Shown: piece by piece, positions 36,936-47,035 of the stretch | How the letters are laid out: each line of letters opens with the position of its first letter | Position numbering within the stretch: position 1 is the stretch's first letter | Assembly (NCBI RefSeq): GCF_021728295.1 | Contig: NZ_JAKJXE010000003.1 | Span: 186,001 to 250,000 of the forward strand | DNA length: 64,000 bases | Source of the DNA: Pseudomonas petrae | Lineage (GTDB): Bacteria; Pseudomonadota; Gammaproteobacteria; Pseudomonadales; Pseudomonadaceae | Reading direction: 5' to 3' | Notes under the pieces: model-generated | The model's input: the letters and a program-made list of their open reading frames with translations, nothing else | Databases searched by the model: none | Told to the model about the DNA's origin: nothing | Translations under genes and position numbers: made by a program

Positions 36936-37184
36936 ATGTCATCGACTGTTCTGTCATTTCAAGCCGATGAAGAAACAGTACAAACACTCGATCAGTTGGC
37001 CGGCGCCACTGGGCGTGATCGGCAATATCACCTTCAGCAAGCACTGAGCCGCTACCTGGAATCCGAGATGCGCCAGATGCTGGCAATCTCGGACGGCATA
37101 GCGGATGCCGACGCAGGAAAGCTTACCGACATCGAATCTGTGAAAGCGAGATGGGTGAAGCGTGCTGACAATAGCCCTGACTGA
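36936..37184 (+). CDS. ribbon-helix-helix antitoxin of a type II TA pair
   Basis: 82 aa, small and acidic C-terminally. The N-terminal 45 residues (SSTVLSFQADEETVQTLDQL followed by RDRQYHLQQALSRYLE) have the beta-helix-helix pattern of RHH/CopG-like antitoxins. The ATG at 36936 has GGAG 5 bp upstream. An upstream ATG at 36849 would add a non-conserved, Pro-rich leader. The gene overlaps the toxin gene by 23 bp, a standard TA arrangement. It should neutralise the toxin and repress the pair. Confidence 0.85.
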   Translation: MSSTVLSFQADEETVQTLDQLAGATGRDRQYHLQQALSRYLESEMRQMLAISDGIADADAGKLTDIESVKARWVKRADNSPD

Positions 37185-37440
37185 CAAAGCGCAGAGTGAT
37201 CTAGAAGGCATGCATGAATACTACGCAGCAATATGCGGCTCGGAAGTAGCGAACCGAATCGTGATTGACGTGCTTGGTCAGTTGGAGTCATTGAGGACGT
37301 TCAGTGGGCTAGGCCGGCCATCACAATCCCCGGGCGTCAGGGAGCTGGTGTTGACTGGATACCCGTATGTGACACCGTATCGGGTGAAGGATGACCAAGT
37401 GCAGATCCTGAGAGTTCTGCATCACCGAATGGATCGATGA
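37162..37440 (+). CDS. RelE/ParE-family toxin
   Basis: 92 aa. LTIALTDKAQSDLEGMHEYY at the N-terminus, GLGRPSQSPGVRELVLTGYPYVTPYRV in the middle (read in two parts) and VQILRVLHHRMDR at the end are the typical RelE/ParE strand-helix pattern, including the conserved Arg/His in the last strand. It starts with GTG at 37162 inside the antitoxin gene. Whether it targets ribosome-bound mRNA or gyrase cannot be told; ParE-like sequence is somewhat closer. Base composition of 36665-37440 is more AT-rich than its neighbours, suggesting transfer. Confidence 0.87.
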   Translation: MLTIALTDKAQSDLEGMHEYYAAICGSEVANRIVIDVLGQLESLRTFSGLGRPSQSPGVRELVLTGYPYVTPYRVKDDQVQILRVLHHRMDR

Positions 37441-37472
37441 CAGCGCGCTATCACAAAGCTAACGCTGCTCAC

Positions 37473-37562
37473 GTGGGAGCGAGCTTGCTCGCGAATAGGC
37501 CGAGACAGCCGCTAAATCTTCAGCGACTGATACACCGTATTCGTGAGCAAGCTCACTCCCAC
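37473..37562. repeat. third-type REP pair (GTGGGAGCGAGCTTGCTCGCGA)
   Basis: Inverted copies at 37473-37494 and 37541-37562 of the GAGCTTGCTC-centred REP family. It lies between the TA pair and chpC. Confidence 0.88.
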
Positions 37563-37613
37563 ATGGGCTGTGTCCGCTATGCAACCTGCGGCGTTTGAGA
37601 GCCGGGGATTCTC

Positions 37614-38102
37614 TTACAAGCTCGGCGTCATCTGCACCAACCCCGCCTCCACCAACCACTCTTCCAGCGCCACAAGGTCCGGGATCTTTGCCACGGTCTC
37701 GCCCACTTGCACCGCGGCCAGCTCCAGCTCGGCCAGCGGCACGTCGACGTAGCTGAGCTGGCTGTCGAGCTTGCAGGAACGCGGAATGCCTTGGGTCAGC
37801 AGGGCGATGAATTTGAGGTCAGGCCGGCCGCCGAGGGCATTGAGTACGACGATGCGGGCGCGGCCTCCGACACGGGCGCGGCTGCCGCAAGCGGCTTCGA
37901 AGCTGAGCAGCGGCAGACTGCGGTTGCGCCAGTTGATCGGGCCCAGGTACCACTGCGGTGCGGCGGGGTCGGCGACGCTGTCTTGATAGTCGATCAGCTC
38001 GGCGACCGCCACGTTGGGCAACAGCAGGTGCCGGTCACTCAGGGGGATGAGCAATCCGGTCAGGCTGGTCAGCCGCGCCGTTTGCGTGGTGGTGTCAGAC
38101 AT
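37614..38102 (-). CDS. chpC: CheW-like adaptor ChpC
   Basis: 162 aa, single CheW domain (LLIPLSDRHLLLPNVAVAELI, PQWYLGPINWRNRSLPLLSFE, GIPRSCKLDS). It follows chpA with an 8-bp overlap and is predicted to couple additional receptors to ChpA. In P. aeruginosa chpB (methylesterase) lies between chpA and chpC. Here it is absent. Confidence 0.85.
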   Translation of the reverse strand: MSDTTTQTARLTSLTGLLIPLSDRHLLLPNVAVAELIDYQDSVADPAAPQWYLGPINWRNRSLPLLSFEAACGSRARVGGRARIVVLNALGGRPDLKFIALLTQGIPRSCKLDSQLSYVDVPLAELELAAVQVGETVAKIPDLVALEEWLVEAGLVQMTPSL

Positions 38103-41100
38103 GGGCGTGGCTCCAGTGGGCGATGCTTTCCAGCAGTGCGGCTTCCTGATAGGGCTTGCTCATGTATTCGTTCACCCCCAGCCCCATGGCGTGGTCGCGG
38201 TGCTTCTGCCCTGATCGCGACGTGATCATGATGATCGGCAGGTGCTTCAGCGCGTCGTCTCCGCGAATCTTGCTGACGACTTCGAAGCCGTCCATGCGCG
38301 GCATTTCGATGTCCAGCAGCATGATGTCCGGGGTGTGCTCCTGCAGCAGCGCCATGGCATCGACGCCGTCTTTGGCCGTCAGTACGTTCATGCCGTTGCG
38401 TTCCAGCAAGCGGCTGGTGACCTTGCGCACCGTCACCGAATCATCCACCACCATCACCAGCAACGGCCGAGCCTGTTCGGGTTCGACGTAACGCACCGGC
38501 GCGTGACCGGCGACTTGCAGCGCGAGCAGCTTGGCGTGAAAGCGCCTTATGTGCGCAAACAGGTCGAGAATCAGCACGACGCGGCCGTCCCCCAGAATGG
38601 TTGCGCCGGCAATGCCGGGTATCGCGGAAAACTGCGGCCCCAGGTTCTTCACCACGATTTCCCGCGAGCCGGCCAGCGCATCCACCTGCACCGCAACCCA
38701 TTGATCGTGTACGTGCACGAGGAGCACTGGCAGCGGCTGGGTCTGCGTCTGGCCACTCAGTTTCGGCGGATGACCGTTATTGAGCAGCTCGCCCAGATAA
38801 CGCAGCTCGTAGGTCCGCCCGCTGTACTCATAGCGCGGCGGCGCCGACTGATAACACGTCTCCAGCTCGCTCGGCATCACGCGCACGATGCCCTCGATGC
38901 TGTTAAGCGGCACGGCGTACTGTTCTTCGCCGCACTGCACCATCAGCGCCCGATTGACCGACACCGAAAACGGCAGGCGGACGCGGAAACGCGCGCCCTC
39001 ACCCGCCTTGGAATCAATGACCATCGAGCCGCCCAAGTCCTTGACCTCGGCATGCACCACGTCCATGCCGACGCCGCGCCCGGAAATCTGTGTGATGGTC
39101 TCGGCGGTGGAAAAGCCTGCGCGCAGGATGAACTGCAGAATGTCGTGTTCGCTCAGCTCGGCGTCGGGGCTGATCATGCCGCGCTTGATCGCCTTGCGTC
39201 GCACGGCCTCGAAGTCGACACCGGCGCCGTCGTCGCGCATCTCGATGACGATGTCGCCACCTTCGTGGGCCAGACTCAGCGTGATATGCCCCCACTCGGA
39301 TTTGCCGGCGGCCAGGCGTTCCTCGACGCTCTCCAGGCCATGATCGACGGCATTGCGCAGCATGTGCTCCAAGGGCGCGACCATGCGCTCGAGCACGTTG
39401 CGGTCCATCTCGCCCTCGGCGTTGATCACGTCGAACTTGACCTTCTTGTTCAGCTCGCCCGACACCTGACGGACGATCCGGCGCAGGCGCGGCACCATGC
39501 GCTCGAACGGCACCATGCGCGTGCGCATCAGGCTTTCCTGAAGCTCGGTGTTCACGCGCGCCTGTTGCAGCAGCAGGGTTTCGGCCTCATGGGCGCGGGT
39601 GTCGAGGGTTTCCTTGAGGTCCATCAGGTCGGACGCGGACTCGAACAGCGCGCGGGACAATTGCTGCAGCTGCGAATGCCGGTCCATTTCCAGCGGGTCA
39701 AATGCTTCATACCCGAGCCGATCGACGTGATGATCACGGCTGAGAATGCGGCCTTGGGTCTCGATGTCGAGTCGGCGCAGTTGATCGCGCATCCGCTCGA
39801 TGGTGGTTTCCATTTCGACCAGGGTGATCTGCGCGTCGCTGACCTGCTGCTCGACACGGCCCCGGAATATCGAGGTTTCCCCCGCCAGATTTGCCAGGTC
39901 TTCCAGCTGCTCGGCCGGGACCTTGATCATCTCCGGGCCGGTGCGCTCGCCGTCGCCCTCGGCCTGTGCGGCCGCCGAATCAACAACAGGCGCTGGCAGC
40001 GGAGCCGGCACCTCCTCAGGTTTTTCGACAGGCTCGCGGGCGGCCCCGGACGAGGTGTAGTGACCGATGCTCTCGATCAGCAGCGCCGGGTTGGGCAACG
40101 GCTCGTAACCCCGAACGGCATCGACCATGTCGGCGAGCATGTCGTGGCCGCTTTGCAGCAGGCCGTTGAGCAGCGCGCTGTTTTTCAGCGCACCCGTCGA
40201 CACCCCTTCATACAGCGACTCCAGCTCATGGGCCAGATCGCCGATCGGCGCGATCTCCACCATGCGTGCACCGCCCTTGAGCGTGTGCAGGTCGCGCAGC
40301 AGGTTTTCGACTTCCAGCGTGTTGTGCGGATCGGCTTGCCAACGCACCAACGCCGCGCTGCTGCTCTCGATGATGTCGTCGGCTTCTTCGAGGAAGATCT
40401 CCAGCAGTTCCGGGTCGCGCTCGTCCAGCGAGTGAATCATCGCGCTGACGTTGCGAGTCACGCCGTCATTGGGCAGCAGGTAGCAGTTGCGCTGGCGAAA
40501 CTCGCGAATCTTTTCGATCAACGAGGCAGGACTGGTCAGCGCCGAGCGGTGCTGCAACTGCTCAAGCATCAGCGACAGGTGATCGTGGCTGTGCACCAGC
40601 AGCTCGGCCAGTTGCGGCGAGTAACCGCAACGTCGGTCGAGCAGACCTTCATAGAGCGATTCCAGCTCGTGACCGAGATCGCCCACCGGGCCGATTTCGG
40701 CCATGCGCGCGCCCCCTTTGAGGGTGTGCAGATCACGCTGCAACGATGACAACGGCAGCGGGTTTTCCGGGTCGTCGAGCCAGCGTTGCAGCGCAGGACC
40801 GGCGATGTCGAGAATGTCCACCGCCTCTTCGAGGAAGATCTCGACGATTTCCTGATCGAAATCATCTCGGACAGGTTGAGCGGGTTGAGCGGGTTGAGCG
40901 ACACGCTCGGTGATCTCCTCCATGTTCGTGATGCTTGTCGCCCCACCGCCATCACTTTTGATAACGCCCATCGCGCCGGGGTCCAGCGCTTCGGCGAGCA
41001 GCCCGCGCAAGGCGCTCACCCGTTCGGGGCACGGCTGAACTTCCTGTCCGGCGGCGACCTGATCAAGCATGTTTATCAGCGCTTCGTGGGCCTTTTCGGC

Positions 41101-44085
41101 TTCGTCGAAAAACCGCTCGCTGACGGCAAGGCTGCTTTCTTCCACCGCGCCATACAGGTCGAGCAGCGCTTCGCAGAGCTCATCAACCTGAGGCAGGTCG
41201 GCCATGTGCGCGCCGTGGCCAAGCATGGTCAGTTCATCGAGCAGCGCGTTTAACTCCTGGCGGTGGCCGGGGTGCTGGCGCCAGTCTTTGAGCAGGTTGT
41301 CAGCGTCCAGCAGGATGTCCATGCCTTCAGCCAGAAAGCTGGCAATCAGTTGCGGATTGCGCCGCGTGCGCAGGCCATTGCTGTCGTCGCTCAAGGCATC
41401 GGCCAAGCGCGCGTCGAGCAGCTCGTGGGCCTGTTGAATCAGTGCGGCGGCGCCTTCAATGGGCATCAGCGGGTCGACATTCAGCTGGGACAGGCCTTGA
41501 TGAAACAATGGCTCGGCCGCACGCAGGAGGTCGATTTCGTCCTGCCCGACCGCGATCAGGTTGGTCTTGAACTCGCGGACCAGTTGATCCAGCGGGCTCG
41601 CCAGCTCGGCGATCGGCAAGACGCCCGCCATGTACGCGCTGCCTTTGAGGGTGTGCAGCGCGCGCAGCAAATCGTTGCTGAACACCGGCGCGTCAGTATC
41701 CTGCGCAGTGTCGAGGTAGCGGCTCACCGTGTTCAGGTGGGTGTGGGCTTCCTGACGGAAGATCTCCAGCAACTGCGGATCGAAACCCTCTTCGTCCTCC
41801 AGCCGTTGCGCAGGCTCGATGTCATCCGCCTCGCCCTGAGCCAGCGCGTGGGCCTGGGCTGCCAGTTGGTCAACATCGTCACGCTGACGCTGAACGTCCT
41901 CGGCGAAATCGCGAATCACGTCCGGCAGCAAGTCTTGGACGTCCGTGAGCAGCTGCTGCACCCGCGCGTCTGGCTCGACGCTGTGCTCCAGCACGCGGTT
42001 CAGCAGATTTTCCACCGACCACGCCAGTTCGCCCAGAATCAGCGCGCGCACCATCCGGCCGCTGCCCTTTAGCGTATGAAACGCACGACGAATCTCGCCC
42101 AGCGCCGAGAGATTGCCGGGGTCGGCACGCCAGCGCGGCACGTACTCGCGCAGTGCTTCGAGCATCTCGTCGGTTTCTTCGAGGAAGACTTCACGCAGCT
42201 CGTCATCGATCGCCTGCTCGCCCTTCGGCGGCGGCAACAGGCTGGCCGGCATGTTGCGCGCGGGCGGGTTGACCGCCGACAACGGGCTGGCCAGCACTTC
42301 GGCGAGGGTCCGACTCGGGCTGACCAATGCCTGGCGTTCGTGCAGGTCTTGCAGCTCTTCTTCGCTGATGACTTCTTCTAGCACCGGCACATCCAGCGCG
42401 TCGGGGACCGGGGAATAACCGAGTCTGGCGAGACTCTCCTGGGCCAGATCCAGCACGTGTTCACCCGGCGCTTCCGGGTCTTCGGCCGTGCGTTCGAGGT
42501 AATACTCGACGCCGATGATGACGTCGGCCAAGTGATCGAGCTGCGAGCCGGCCGGGCTTTCGGTGTCGACCAGCAAGTGCTCGGTGATGTAGTCGTTACA
42601 GGCCGCCAGGAGGCCGGATGCCCGCGCCAGCGGGATCATCGCCAGCGCGCCGCGCACCTGAACCAATTGCTCCGACAGTGGCTGCAGACGTGCCCGGTCC
42701 AGCTCGCCGTCGACGTAGGCGTCGATCACGTCCTTGGCCTGCTGCAGGACGATGCGCGCTTCCTTGATGACCAGTTGGTGAATCTGGCTGAGATCCGTGG
42801 TCGGCAGACGGCTCTCTTCAGGGCTGCTCTGGTTGACCGTTCCGGCCATGCCCGCCAGGGTCGATTCGACGTACAGCAGCGCGCCGGCGACGTCCATCAA
42901 GGTGGCATCGTCGGGTGCGCGCTGCCCCTGGGCCATGCCTTGCACCACGGTCATCTGATCAATGATGACTTTGCGCGGCTGACCAAAGCCCAGCACCGCC
43001 AGGGTGTCGGCGATCTGCCTCAGCGGCGGCAGTAACGCACTCAGCTCACTGACGTGCTGGCGATCGCCGCGCACGAAGACGTCAAGCCGCTCCTTGGTGC
43101 GCACCAGTTCATCGCACAGGGCGATGATCACCGAGCGCATGGCGTCGCGATCCGGCCCGGCCATGCGCGCACGTTCTTCATCCACCAGGGCGCTGTGCGG
43201 CAGTGCATCGGCCAGCGCGTACTGGTCCTTCAAGTCCGTCATTTTCTGCGCCTCGCTGTCGGACTTGGCGATGTAAAACAACAGGCTTTTCAGGAGTTCG
43301 TCGGGCGCAGGCTGATTGATGCCCTCGATGCCTTGATCCAGCAGACGCTTGAGTTCTTTGTCGGCGTCCTTGAACAGGCTGCGCAGCGCCGGGCTGTTGG
43401 TGAAGTTGCCGCTGACCATGGTTTCGACCAGCGCCGACGCGATGCGCCACAGCGGTTCGAGGGGCGCGTCGGCGCATAACACCTCAAGCCGTGCGAACAC
43501 TTTGCCCATGTAACCGAGTTGGGTCTGCACATCCTGATCGCGAAGCAGCCCGACCAGCGCGGTTTGCAGCGTCTGCCGCAGCTTGCGCAGTTTCGCGGGC
43601 AGTTCGGGGCTGTCGCGCTCGGCCAATCTGTCGGCATCCAGGGCGGGGATGGACAGCAATTGCGGCGAGAACAGGCTGGTTTCCGACAGCAGACTTTCGC
43701 CCCGTGCGCTGCGCAGATCATTGAGCAGCGGCAGCACCACCAGCGGCAGATCACGGCGAGCGGAATGCACACGCTCCAGATAGACCGGCAGCTGGGTCAT
43801 CGCCAGATTCAGCAGTTGAACCGCTTCGCTTTCCTGGGCGACATGGCCCTGTTTCAGCGCCAGGGCCAGCTGTTCTATTTCCTCGGCGAACAGCGCGGCG
43901 CCATAGAACTCGATCATCTGCAGGCTGCCGTGAACCTGGTGGATGAAGTCAAGGCACACGTCCATCGCCGCTGCGTCGTGGGGTCGGGCGACAAAGGTGT
44001 CCAGTGCCTGTCGGGCGTGTGTGAGGGTTTCGGCTATTTCGCCTTTGACCCACTCCAGGGCCACGTAATCGTGACGGTCAGCCAT
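38095..44085 (-). CDS. chpA: hybrid chemosensory histidine kinase ChpA
   Basis: CheA-type kinase of the type IV pilus chemosensory system, 1996 aa. Domains: an N-terminal Hpt-like domain (FIHQVHGSLQM, His ~49), a degenerate Hpt near 480 (no His in the motif), Hpt domains with HTLKGS/G at about 670, 808, 1118 and 1265, and another degenerate one near 960 (LTMLGHGAHM). An acidic Pro-Ala linker follows, then the kinase core (~1370-1700; HMLRNAVDHGLE ~1575 and GRGVGMDVV), a CheW domain (~1715-1855) and a C-terminal receiver (VVDDSVTVRK, phospho-Asp in LLDIEMPRMDG ~1923). The P. aeruginosa protein is about 2470 aa, so this one is shorter. It should phosphorylate PilG and PilH. Confidence 0.96.
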   Translation of the reverse strand: MADRHDYVALEWVKGEIAETLTHARQALDTFVARPHDAAAMDVCLDFIHQVHGSLQMIEFYGAALFAEEIEQLALALKQGHVAQESEAVQLLNLAMTQLPVYLERVHSARRDLPLVVLPLLNDLRSARGESLLSETSLFSPQLLSIPALDADRLAERDSPELPAKLRKLRQTLQTALVGLLRDQDVQTQLGYMGKVFARLEVLCADAPLEPLWRIASALVETMVSGNFTNSPALRSLFKDADKELKRLLDQGIEGINQPAPDELLKSLLFYIAKSDSEAQKMTDLKDQYALADALPHSALVDEERARMAGPDRDAMRSVIIALCDELVRTKERLDVFVRGDRQHVSELSALLPPLRQIADTLAVLGFGQPRKVIIDQMTVVQGMAQGQRAPDDATLMDVAGALLYVESTLAGMAGTVNQSSPEESRLPTTDLSQIHQLVIKEARIVLQQAKDVIDAYVDGELDRARLQPLSEQLVQVRGALAMIPLARASGLLAACNDYITEHLLVDTESPAGSQLDHLADVIIGVEYYLERTAEDPEAPGEHVLDLAQESLARLGYSPVPDALDVPVLEEVISEEELQDLHERQALVSPSRTLAEVLASPLSAVNPPARNMPASLLPPPKGEQAIDDELREVFLEETDEMLEALREYVPRWRADPGNLSALGEIRRAFHTLKGSGRMVRALILGELAWSVENLLNRVLEHSVEPDARVQQLLTDVQDLLPDVIRDFAEDVQRQRDDVDQLAAQAHALAQGEADDIEPAQRLEDEEGFDPQLLEIFRQEAHTHLNTVSRYLDTAQDTDAPVFSNDLLRALHTLKGSAYMAGVLPIAELASPLDQLVREFKTNLIAVGQDEIDLLRAAEPLFHQGLSQLNVDPLMPIEGAAALIQQAHELLDARLADALSDDSNGLRTRRNPQLIASFLAEGMDILLDADNLLKDWRQHPGHRQELNALLDELTMLGHGAHMADLPQVDELCEALLDLYGAVEESSLAVSERFFDEAEKAHEALINMLDQVAAGQEVQPCPERVSALRGLLAEALDPGAMGVIKSDGGGATSITNMEEITERVAQPAQPAQPVRDDFDQEIVEIFLEEAVDILDIAGPALQRWLDDPENPLPLSSLQRDLHTLKGGARMAEIGPVGDLGHELESLYEGLLDRRCGYSPQLAELLVHSHDHLSLMLEQLQHRSALTSPASLIEKIREFRQRNCYLLPNDGVTRNVSAMIHSLDERDPELLEIFLEEADDIIESSSAALVRWQADPHNTLEVENLLRDLHTLKGGARMVEIAPIGDLAHELESLYEGVSTGALKNSALLNGLLQSGHDMLADMVDAVRGYEPLPNPALLIESIGHYTSSGAAREPVEKPEEVPAPLPAPVVDSAAAQAEGDGERTGPEMIKVPAEQLEDLANLAGETSIFRGRVEQQVSDAQITLVEMETTIERMRDQLRRLDIETQGRILSRDHHVDRLGYEAFDPLEMDRHSQLQQLSRALFESASDLMDLKETLDTRAHEAETLLLQQARVNTELQESLMRTRMVPFERMVPRLRRIVRQVSGELNKKVKFDVINAEGEMDRNVLERMVAPLEHMLRNAVDHGLESVEERLAAGKSEWGHITLSLAHEGGDIVIEMRDDGAGVDFEAVRRKAIKRGMISPDAELSEHDILQFILRAGFSTAETITQISGRGVGMDVVHAEVKDLGGSMVIDSKAGEGARFRVRLPFSVSVNRALMVQCGEEQYAVPLNSIEGIVRVMPSELETCYQSAPPRYEYSGRTYELRYLGELLNNGHPPKLSGQTQTQPLPVLLVHVHDQWVAVQVDALAGSREIVVKNLGPQFSAIPGIAGATILGDGRVVLILDLFAHIRRFHAKLLALQVAGHAPVRYVEPEQARPLLVMVVDDSVTVRKVTSRLLERNGMNVLTAKDGVDAMALLQEHTPDIMLLDIEMPRMDGFEVVSKIRGDDALKHLPIIMITSRSGQKHRDHAMGLGVNEYMSKPYQEAALLESIAHWSHAHV

Positions 44086-44187
44086 GGTGACTCCGGTTGC
44101 CTGTGCCTTGACGCTGCTTCATTTGCATTAACGGGTGCATTAACGGTGCTATCAAACGGACTTTCAAAAAAGCTTTCAAACCGGCCA

Positions 44188-46224
44188 TCAATGCCGCGAG
44201 GCCGGCAGCGTGAAGCCGGACACCGAGCGGCGCATTTCGCTGGCCATCTTCGCCAGATTGCCCATGCTCCGGGCGGTCGCCGCCGTGCCTGATGTGGTCT
44301 GCGTGGTGGTCTGCTGAATGACCAGCATGGTCGAGGAAATCTGCTGACCCAATGCAGCCTGCTGCTGCGCCGCGTTGGTGATGCTTTCGACCAGTGCGGC
44401 GAGGATCTTCGATACGCCTTCGATTTCTTCGAGCGCGACACCCGCATCCTGCGCCAGCCGCGCACCGCGCACGACTTCGGCTGTGGTCTGCTCCATGGAG
44501 ATCACCGCTTCGTTGGTGTCGTTCTGAATCGCACGTACCAGCGTCTCGATCTGCTTGGTCGCTGACGACGAACGCTCGGCCAGCCGCTGCACTTCGTCGG
44601 CCACCACCGCAAAGCCGCGCCCCGCATCACCGGCCATGGAGGCCTGGATCGCGGCGTTGAGCGCAAGAATGTTGGTCTGGTCGGCGATGTCATCGATCAG
44701 GCTGACGATGTCGCCAATCTCCTGGGAAGACTCGCCCAGGCGCTTGATGCGCTTGGACGTGTCCTGAATCTGCTCGCGAATGTTGTCCATGCCGGTGATG
44801 GTGTTGTGCACCACCTCGTTGCCCTTGTTGGCAATGGTTACGGACCGCTCAGCCACCGTGACGGACTCGGACGCATTGGCCGAGACCTGATCGATGGAGG
44901 TCGCCATGTCATGGATGGCATTGGACGCCGCCGCAATCTGCAACGCCTGATGCTCGGACGCCGCAGCCAGTTGCGTGGCGGTGGTCTGCGTATCTTTCAC
45001 GGCGCCGAATACTTGTTCGGCGGTGAGGTTGATGGTCGACACCAACTCGCGCAACTGGTCGATGGAGTAGTTGATCGAATCGGCAATCGCACCGGTGAAA
45101 TCCTCGGTGACCGAAGCCGCGACGGTCAGGTCGCCGTCTGCCAGGTCTTCGATTTCGTCGAGCAGGCGCATGATCGCGTTCTGATTGCGCTCGTTTTTCT
45201 CGGCGGTTTCGCGCAGTTGCCGGTTGGTTTCGCGCACCATCACCAGGCCAATCAGGATGATCGACGCCAGGGCCAGCAGGCCCAGGATGTAGCCGCCATA
45301 GCTGTAGGCCGCGCGGCCACCCGCCATGTGCTCGAAACTGTTGGCGAGCACCGATGCTTCGTCGAGAAGCGTCTGCGACAGGTTGAAGATGCTGCCCGCC
45401 GCTTCACGGACTTCCAGCAATTCCGGCGAGGTTTCGAGAATTTCGTCGACCGACCCGGACACGAACTGGAACAGCTCGGCGATCTCGGCCAGCCGCGCCC
45501 GCGCATCGCGGTCTTCGACCTGGGCGATCTTCAGGGTGGCGTTGCCTTCGAGCATGCCGTTGAGCACGCGTCCGTACTGGCTGGCATCGCGACCGAAAGC
45601 GTCCGCTGCCTGAACCGCCGTTTCGTCGCCCGATAACACCGTGTTGACTGCGCCCAGTATCCGCTCGGCCAGCAGCGACTGGCGTTGCGCAAGCGCCACC
45701 TGAGCTGCCGGCGCGCGGGTTTGCAGCAGGATGTCGACGACCTTTTCCGATTCGATCTGCAATTGCGGGATGGTCTCGGCCAGCGTCGCCGCGACCTGAT
45801 GCAGCGAGAGCACAGTCTGCTCCCGGGCAAGAATCACGTCGGTGCTTTTGCGCAGGTTTTCCCAGTCGGTCTGCACGGCTTTCAGCTCGTCGCCCACAGC
45901 GGCGGGTGCGGCGGGCAGGCCGGTGTTCTTGTCGCCTTTCTTCAGATACTGCCAGCGCGTGTCGAAGTCGTTGCGCGCATCGGCAAGCAGCTTGAATGCC
46001 GCCGCCTTGCCCGCTGCCGCTTCCGTGGCGTTCTTGGCGATGCGCTGGGACAGCACGCGCAGCTCGCCGGCGTGGCCGATGTATTGTTTGTCGTAGTTGG
46101 ACTGCGTGCTGAGGTACGCGAAGTTGACGAACAGCAGCATGATGAAAACGATGAGGCAGATGAACAGCACGACGATCTGCGATCGACTGCGCGCGCCTTC
46201 CAGTGACTTGCCGGTATTACTCAT
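44188..46224 (-). CDS. pilJ: methyl-accepting chemotaxis protein PilJ
   Basis: Inner-membrane receptor of the Pil-Chp system, 678 aa. TM1 ~17-38, periplasmic PilJ-type sensor repeats ([20 protein letters not shown]), TM2 ~308-330 ([19 protein letters not shown]), HAMP, then a cytoplasmic coiled-coil signalling domain with the conserved tip [20 protein letters not shown] (~546). It senses pilus/surface contact and controls ChpA. Its dedicated methyltransferase PilK, normally encoded next to it, is absent here (103 bp separate pilJ from chpA). Confidence 0.95.
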   Translation of the reverse strand: MSNTGKSLEGARSRSQIVVLFICLIVFIMLLFVNFAYLSTQSNYDKQYIGHAGELRVLSQRIAKNATEAAAGKAAAFKLLADARNDFDTRWQYLKKGDKNTGLPAAPAAVGDELKAVQTDWENLRKSTDVILAREQTVLSLHQVAATLAETIPQLQIESEKVVDILLQTRAPAAQVALAQRQSLLAERILGAVNTVLSGDETAVQAADAFGRDASQYGRVLNGMLEGNATLKIAQVEDRDARARLAEIAELFQFVSGSVDEILETSPELLEVREAAGSIFNLSQTLLDEASVLANSFEHMAGGRAAYSYGGYILGLLALASIILIGLVMVRETNRQLRETAEKNERNQNAIMRLLDEIEDLADGDLTVAASVTEDFTGAIADSINYSIDQLRELVSTINLTAEQVFGAVKDTQTTATQLAAASEHQALQIAAASNAIHDMATSIDQVSANASESVTVAERSVTIANKGNEVVHNTITGMDNIREQIQDTSKRIKRLGESSQEIGDIVSLIDDIADQTNILALNAAIQASMAGDAGRGFAVVADEVQRLAERSSSATKQIETLVRAIQNDTNEAVISMEQTTAEVVRGARLAQDAGVALEEIEGVSKILAALVESITNAAQQQAALGQQISSTMLVIQQTTTQTTSGTAATARSMGNLAKMASEMRRSVSGFTLPASRH

Positions 46225-46300
46225 TTCTCAGGGCTCCGCCTGATGTTCGGTTTAGGAGGGGTCGCCGGGAACATAATGGTTGGAACACGCACCCTCTACT

Positions 46301-46387
46301 GTATGAGCCGGCTTGCCGGCGAACCCACCGTGTCAGGCATCGCATCTGCAATTGACCCACCGCATTCGCCAGCAAGCCGGCTCCTAC
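46301..46387. repeat. fourth-type REP pair (GAGCCGGCTTGCCGGCGA)
   Basis: Inverted copies at 46301-46322 and 46366-46387 of a CCGGCTTGCCGG element, located inside the pil operon between pilI and pilJ. Confidence 0.85.
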
Positions 46388-46479
46388 AGGGGTTTGGGCA
46401 GTTGGAAGCACCGAGCGTGTGCGGGCGCGTGCGGTCGTGCGAAAGGTAGGGCACGCGGGCTTAGCAATACCGCCGCGCA

Positions 46480-47019
46480 TCAAAGCGCCACATCCATGAA
46501 ATCAGGCGACTGCACCAGCGCTCTGGGGCTGAACACCTGCCAGGCCTGCTCGCGCACGAAACGCCCTTGTATGTAAGGCGCGACGCGGGGTTCGCTGTCG
46601 TGCCCCGGTTCCGGCATCAGACTGCGCTCGCTGAAATGCTGCATGCCCAGCACTTCATCGATGAGCAAGCCGACAAACACACCCTGAAAATCGATCACCA
46701 GCACGCGACGCTGTTTGCGCAGGGGCGAGAGCTCGTGGCCGAAGAATGCGCACAGATCCATGATCGGCAACAAGCGTCCGCGCAGGTTGGCAATGCCCCG
46801 GACCCACGCCTTGGCGCCCGGCAACAGCGCACAGCGCGGCTCGTGGAGGATCTCGTCGACCTCGCCCATGGGCGCCACGTAATGGCGCTCGCCCATGCGA
46901 AAGCCGATGCCGGTCCAACCTTGTTGTCGGGTTTCCTGCAGCGGCAGGCCGGCAGCGAGGGAGCGGCAGCGCTGGTCGATATCGAGCAGCAGCTGGAAGG
47001 CGGTTTGTGACTGAGCCAT
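46480..47019 (-). CDS. pilI: CheW-like adaptor PilI
   Basis: 179 aa CheW-domain protein that links PilJ to ChpA. Visible are WTGIGFRMGERHYVAPMGEVD, AWVRGIANLRGRLLPIMDLCAF and VGLLIDEVLGMQHF. Located 16 bp after pilH. A 255-bp gap with a REP pair follows before pilJ. Confidence 0.93.
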   Translation of the reverse strand: MAQSQTAFQLLLDIDQRCRSLAAGLPLQETRQQGWTGIGFRMGERHYVAPMGEVDEILHEPRCALLPGAKAWVRGIANLRGRLLPIMDLCAFFGHELSPLRKQRRVLVIDFQGVFVGLLIDEVLGMQHFSERSLMPEPGHDSEPRVAPYIQGRFVREQAWQVFSPRALVQSPDFMDVAL

Positions 47020-47035
47020 GAGCGTCAGCCGGGGG

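Noticed and set aside
38242..40749. 835-codon open frame antisense to chpA
   Set aside because: Composition artefact of chpA codon use; His/Gln/Arg-rich translation without motifs.
46217..46483. 88-codon frame between pilI and pilJ
   Set aside because: Covers the REP pair at 46301-46387 and has no coding features.
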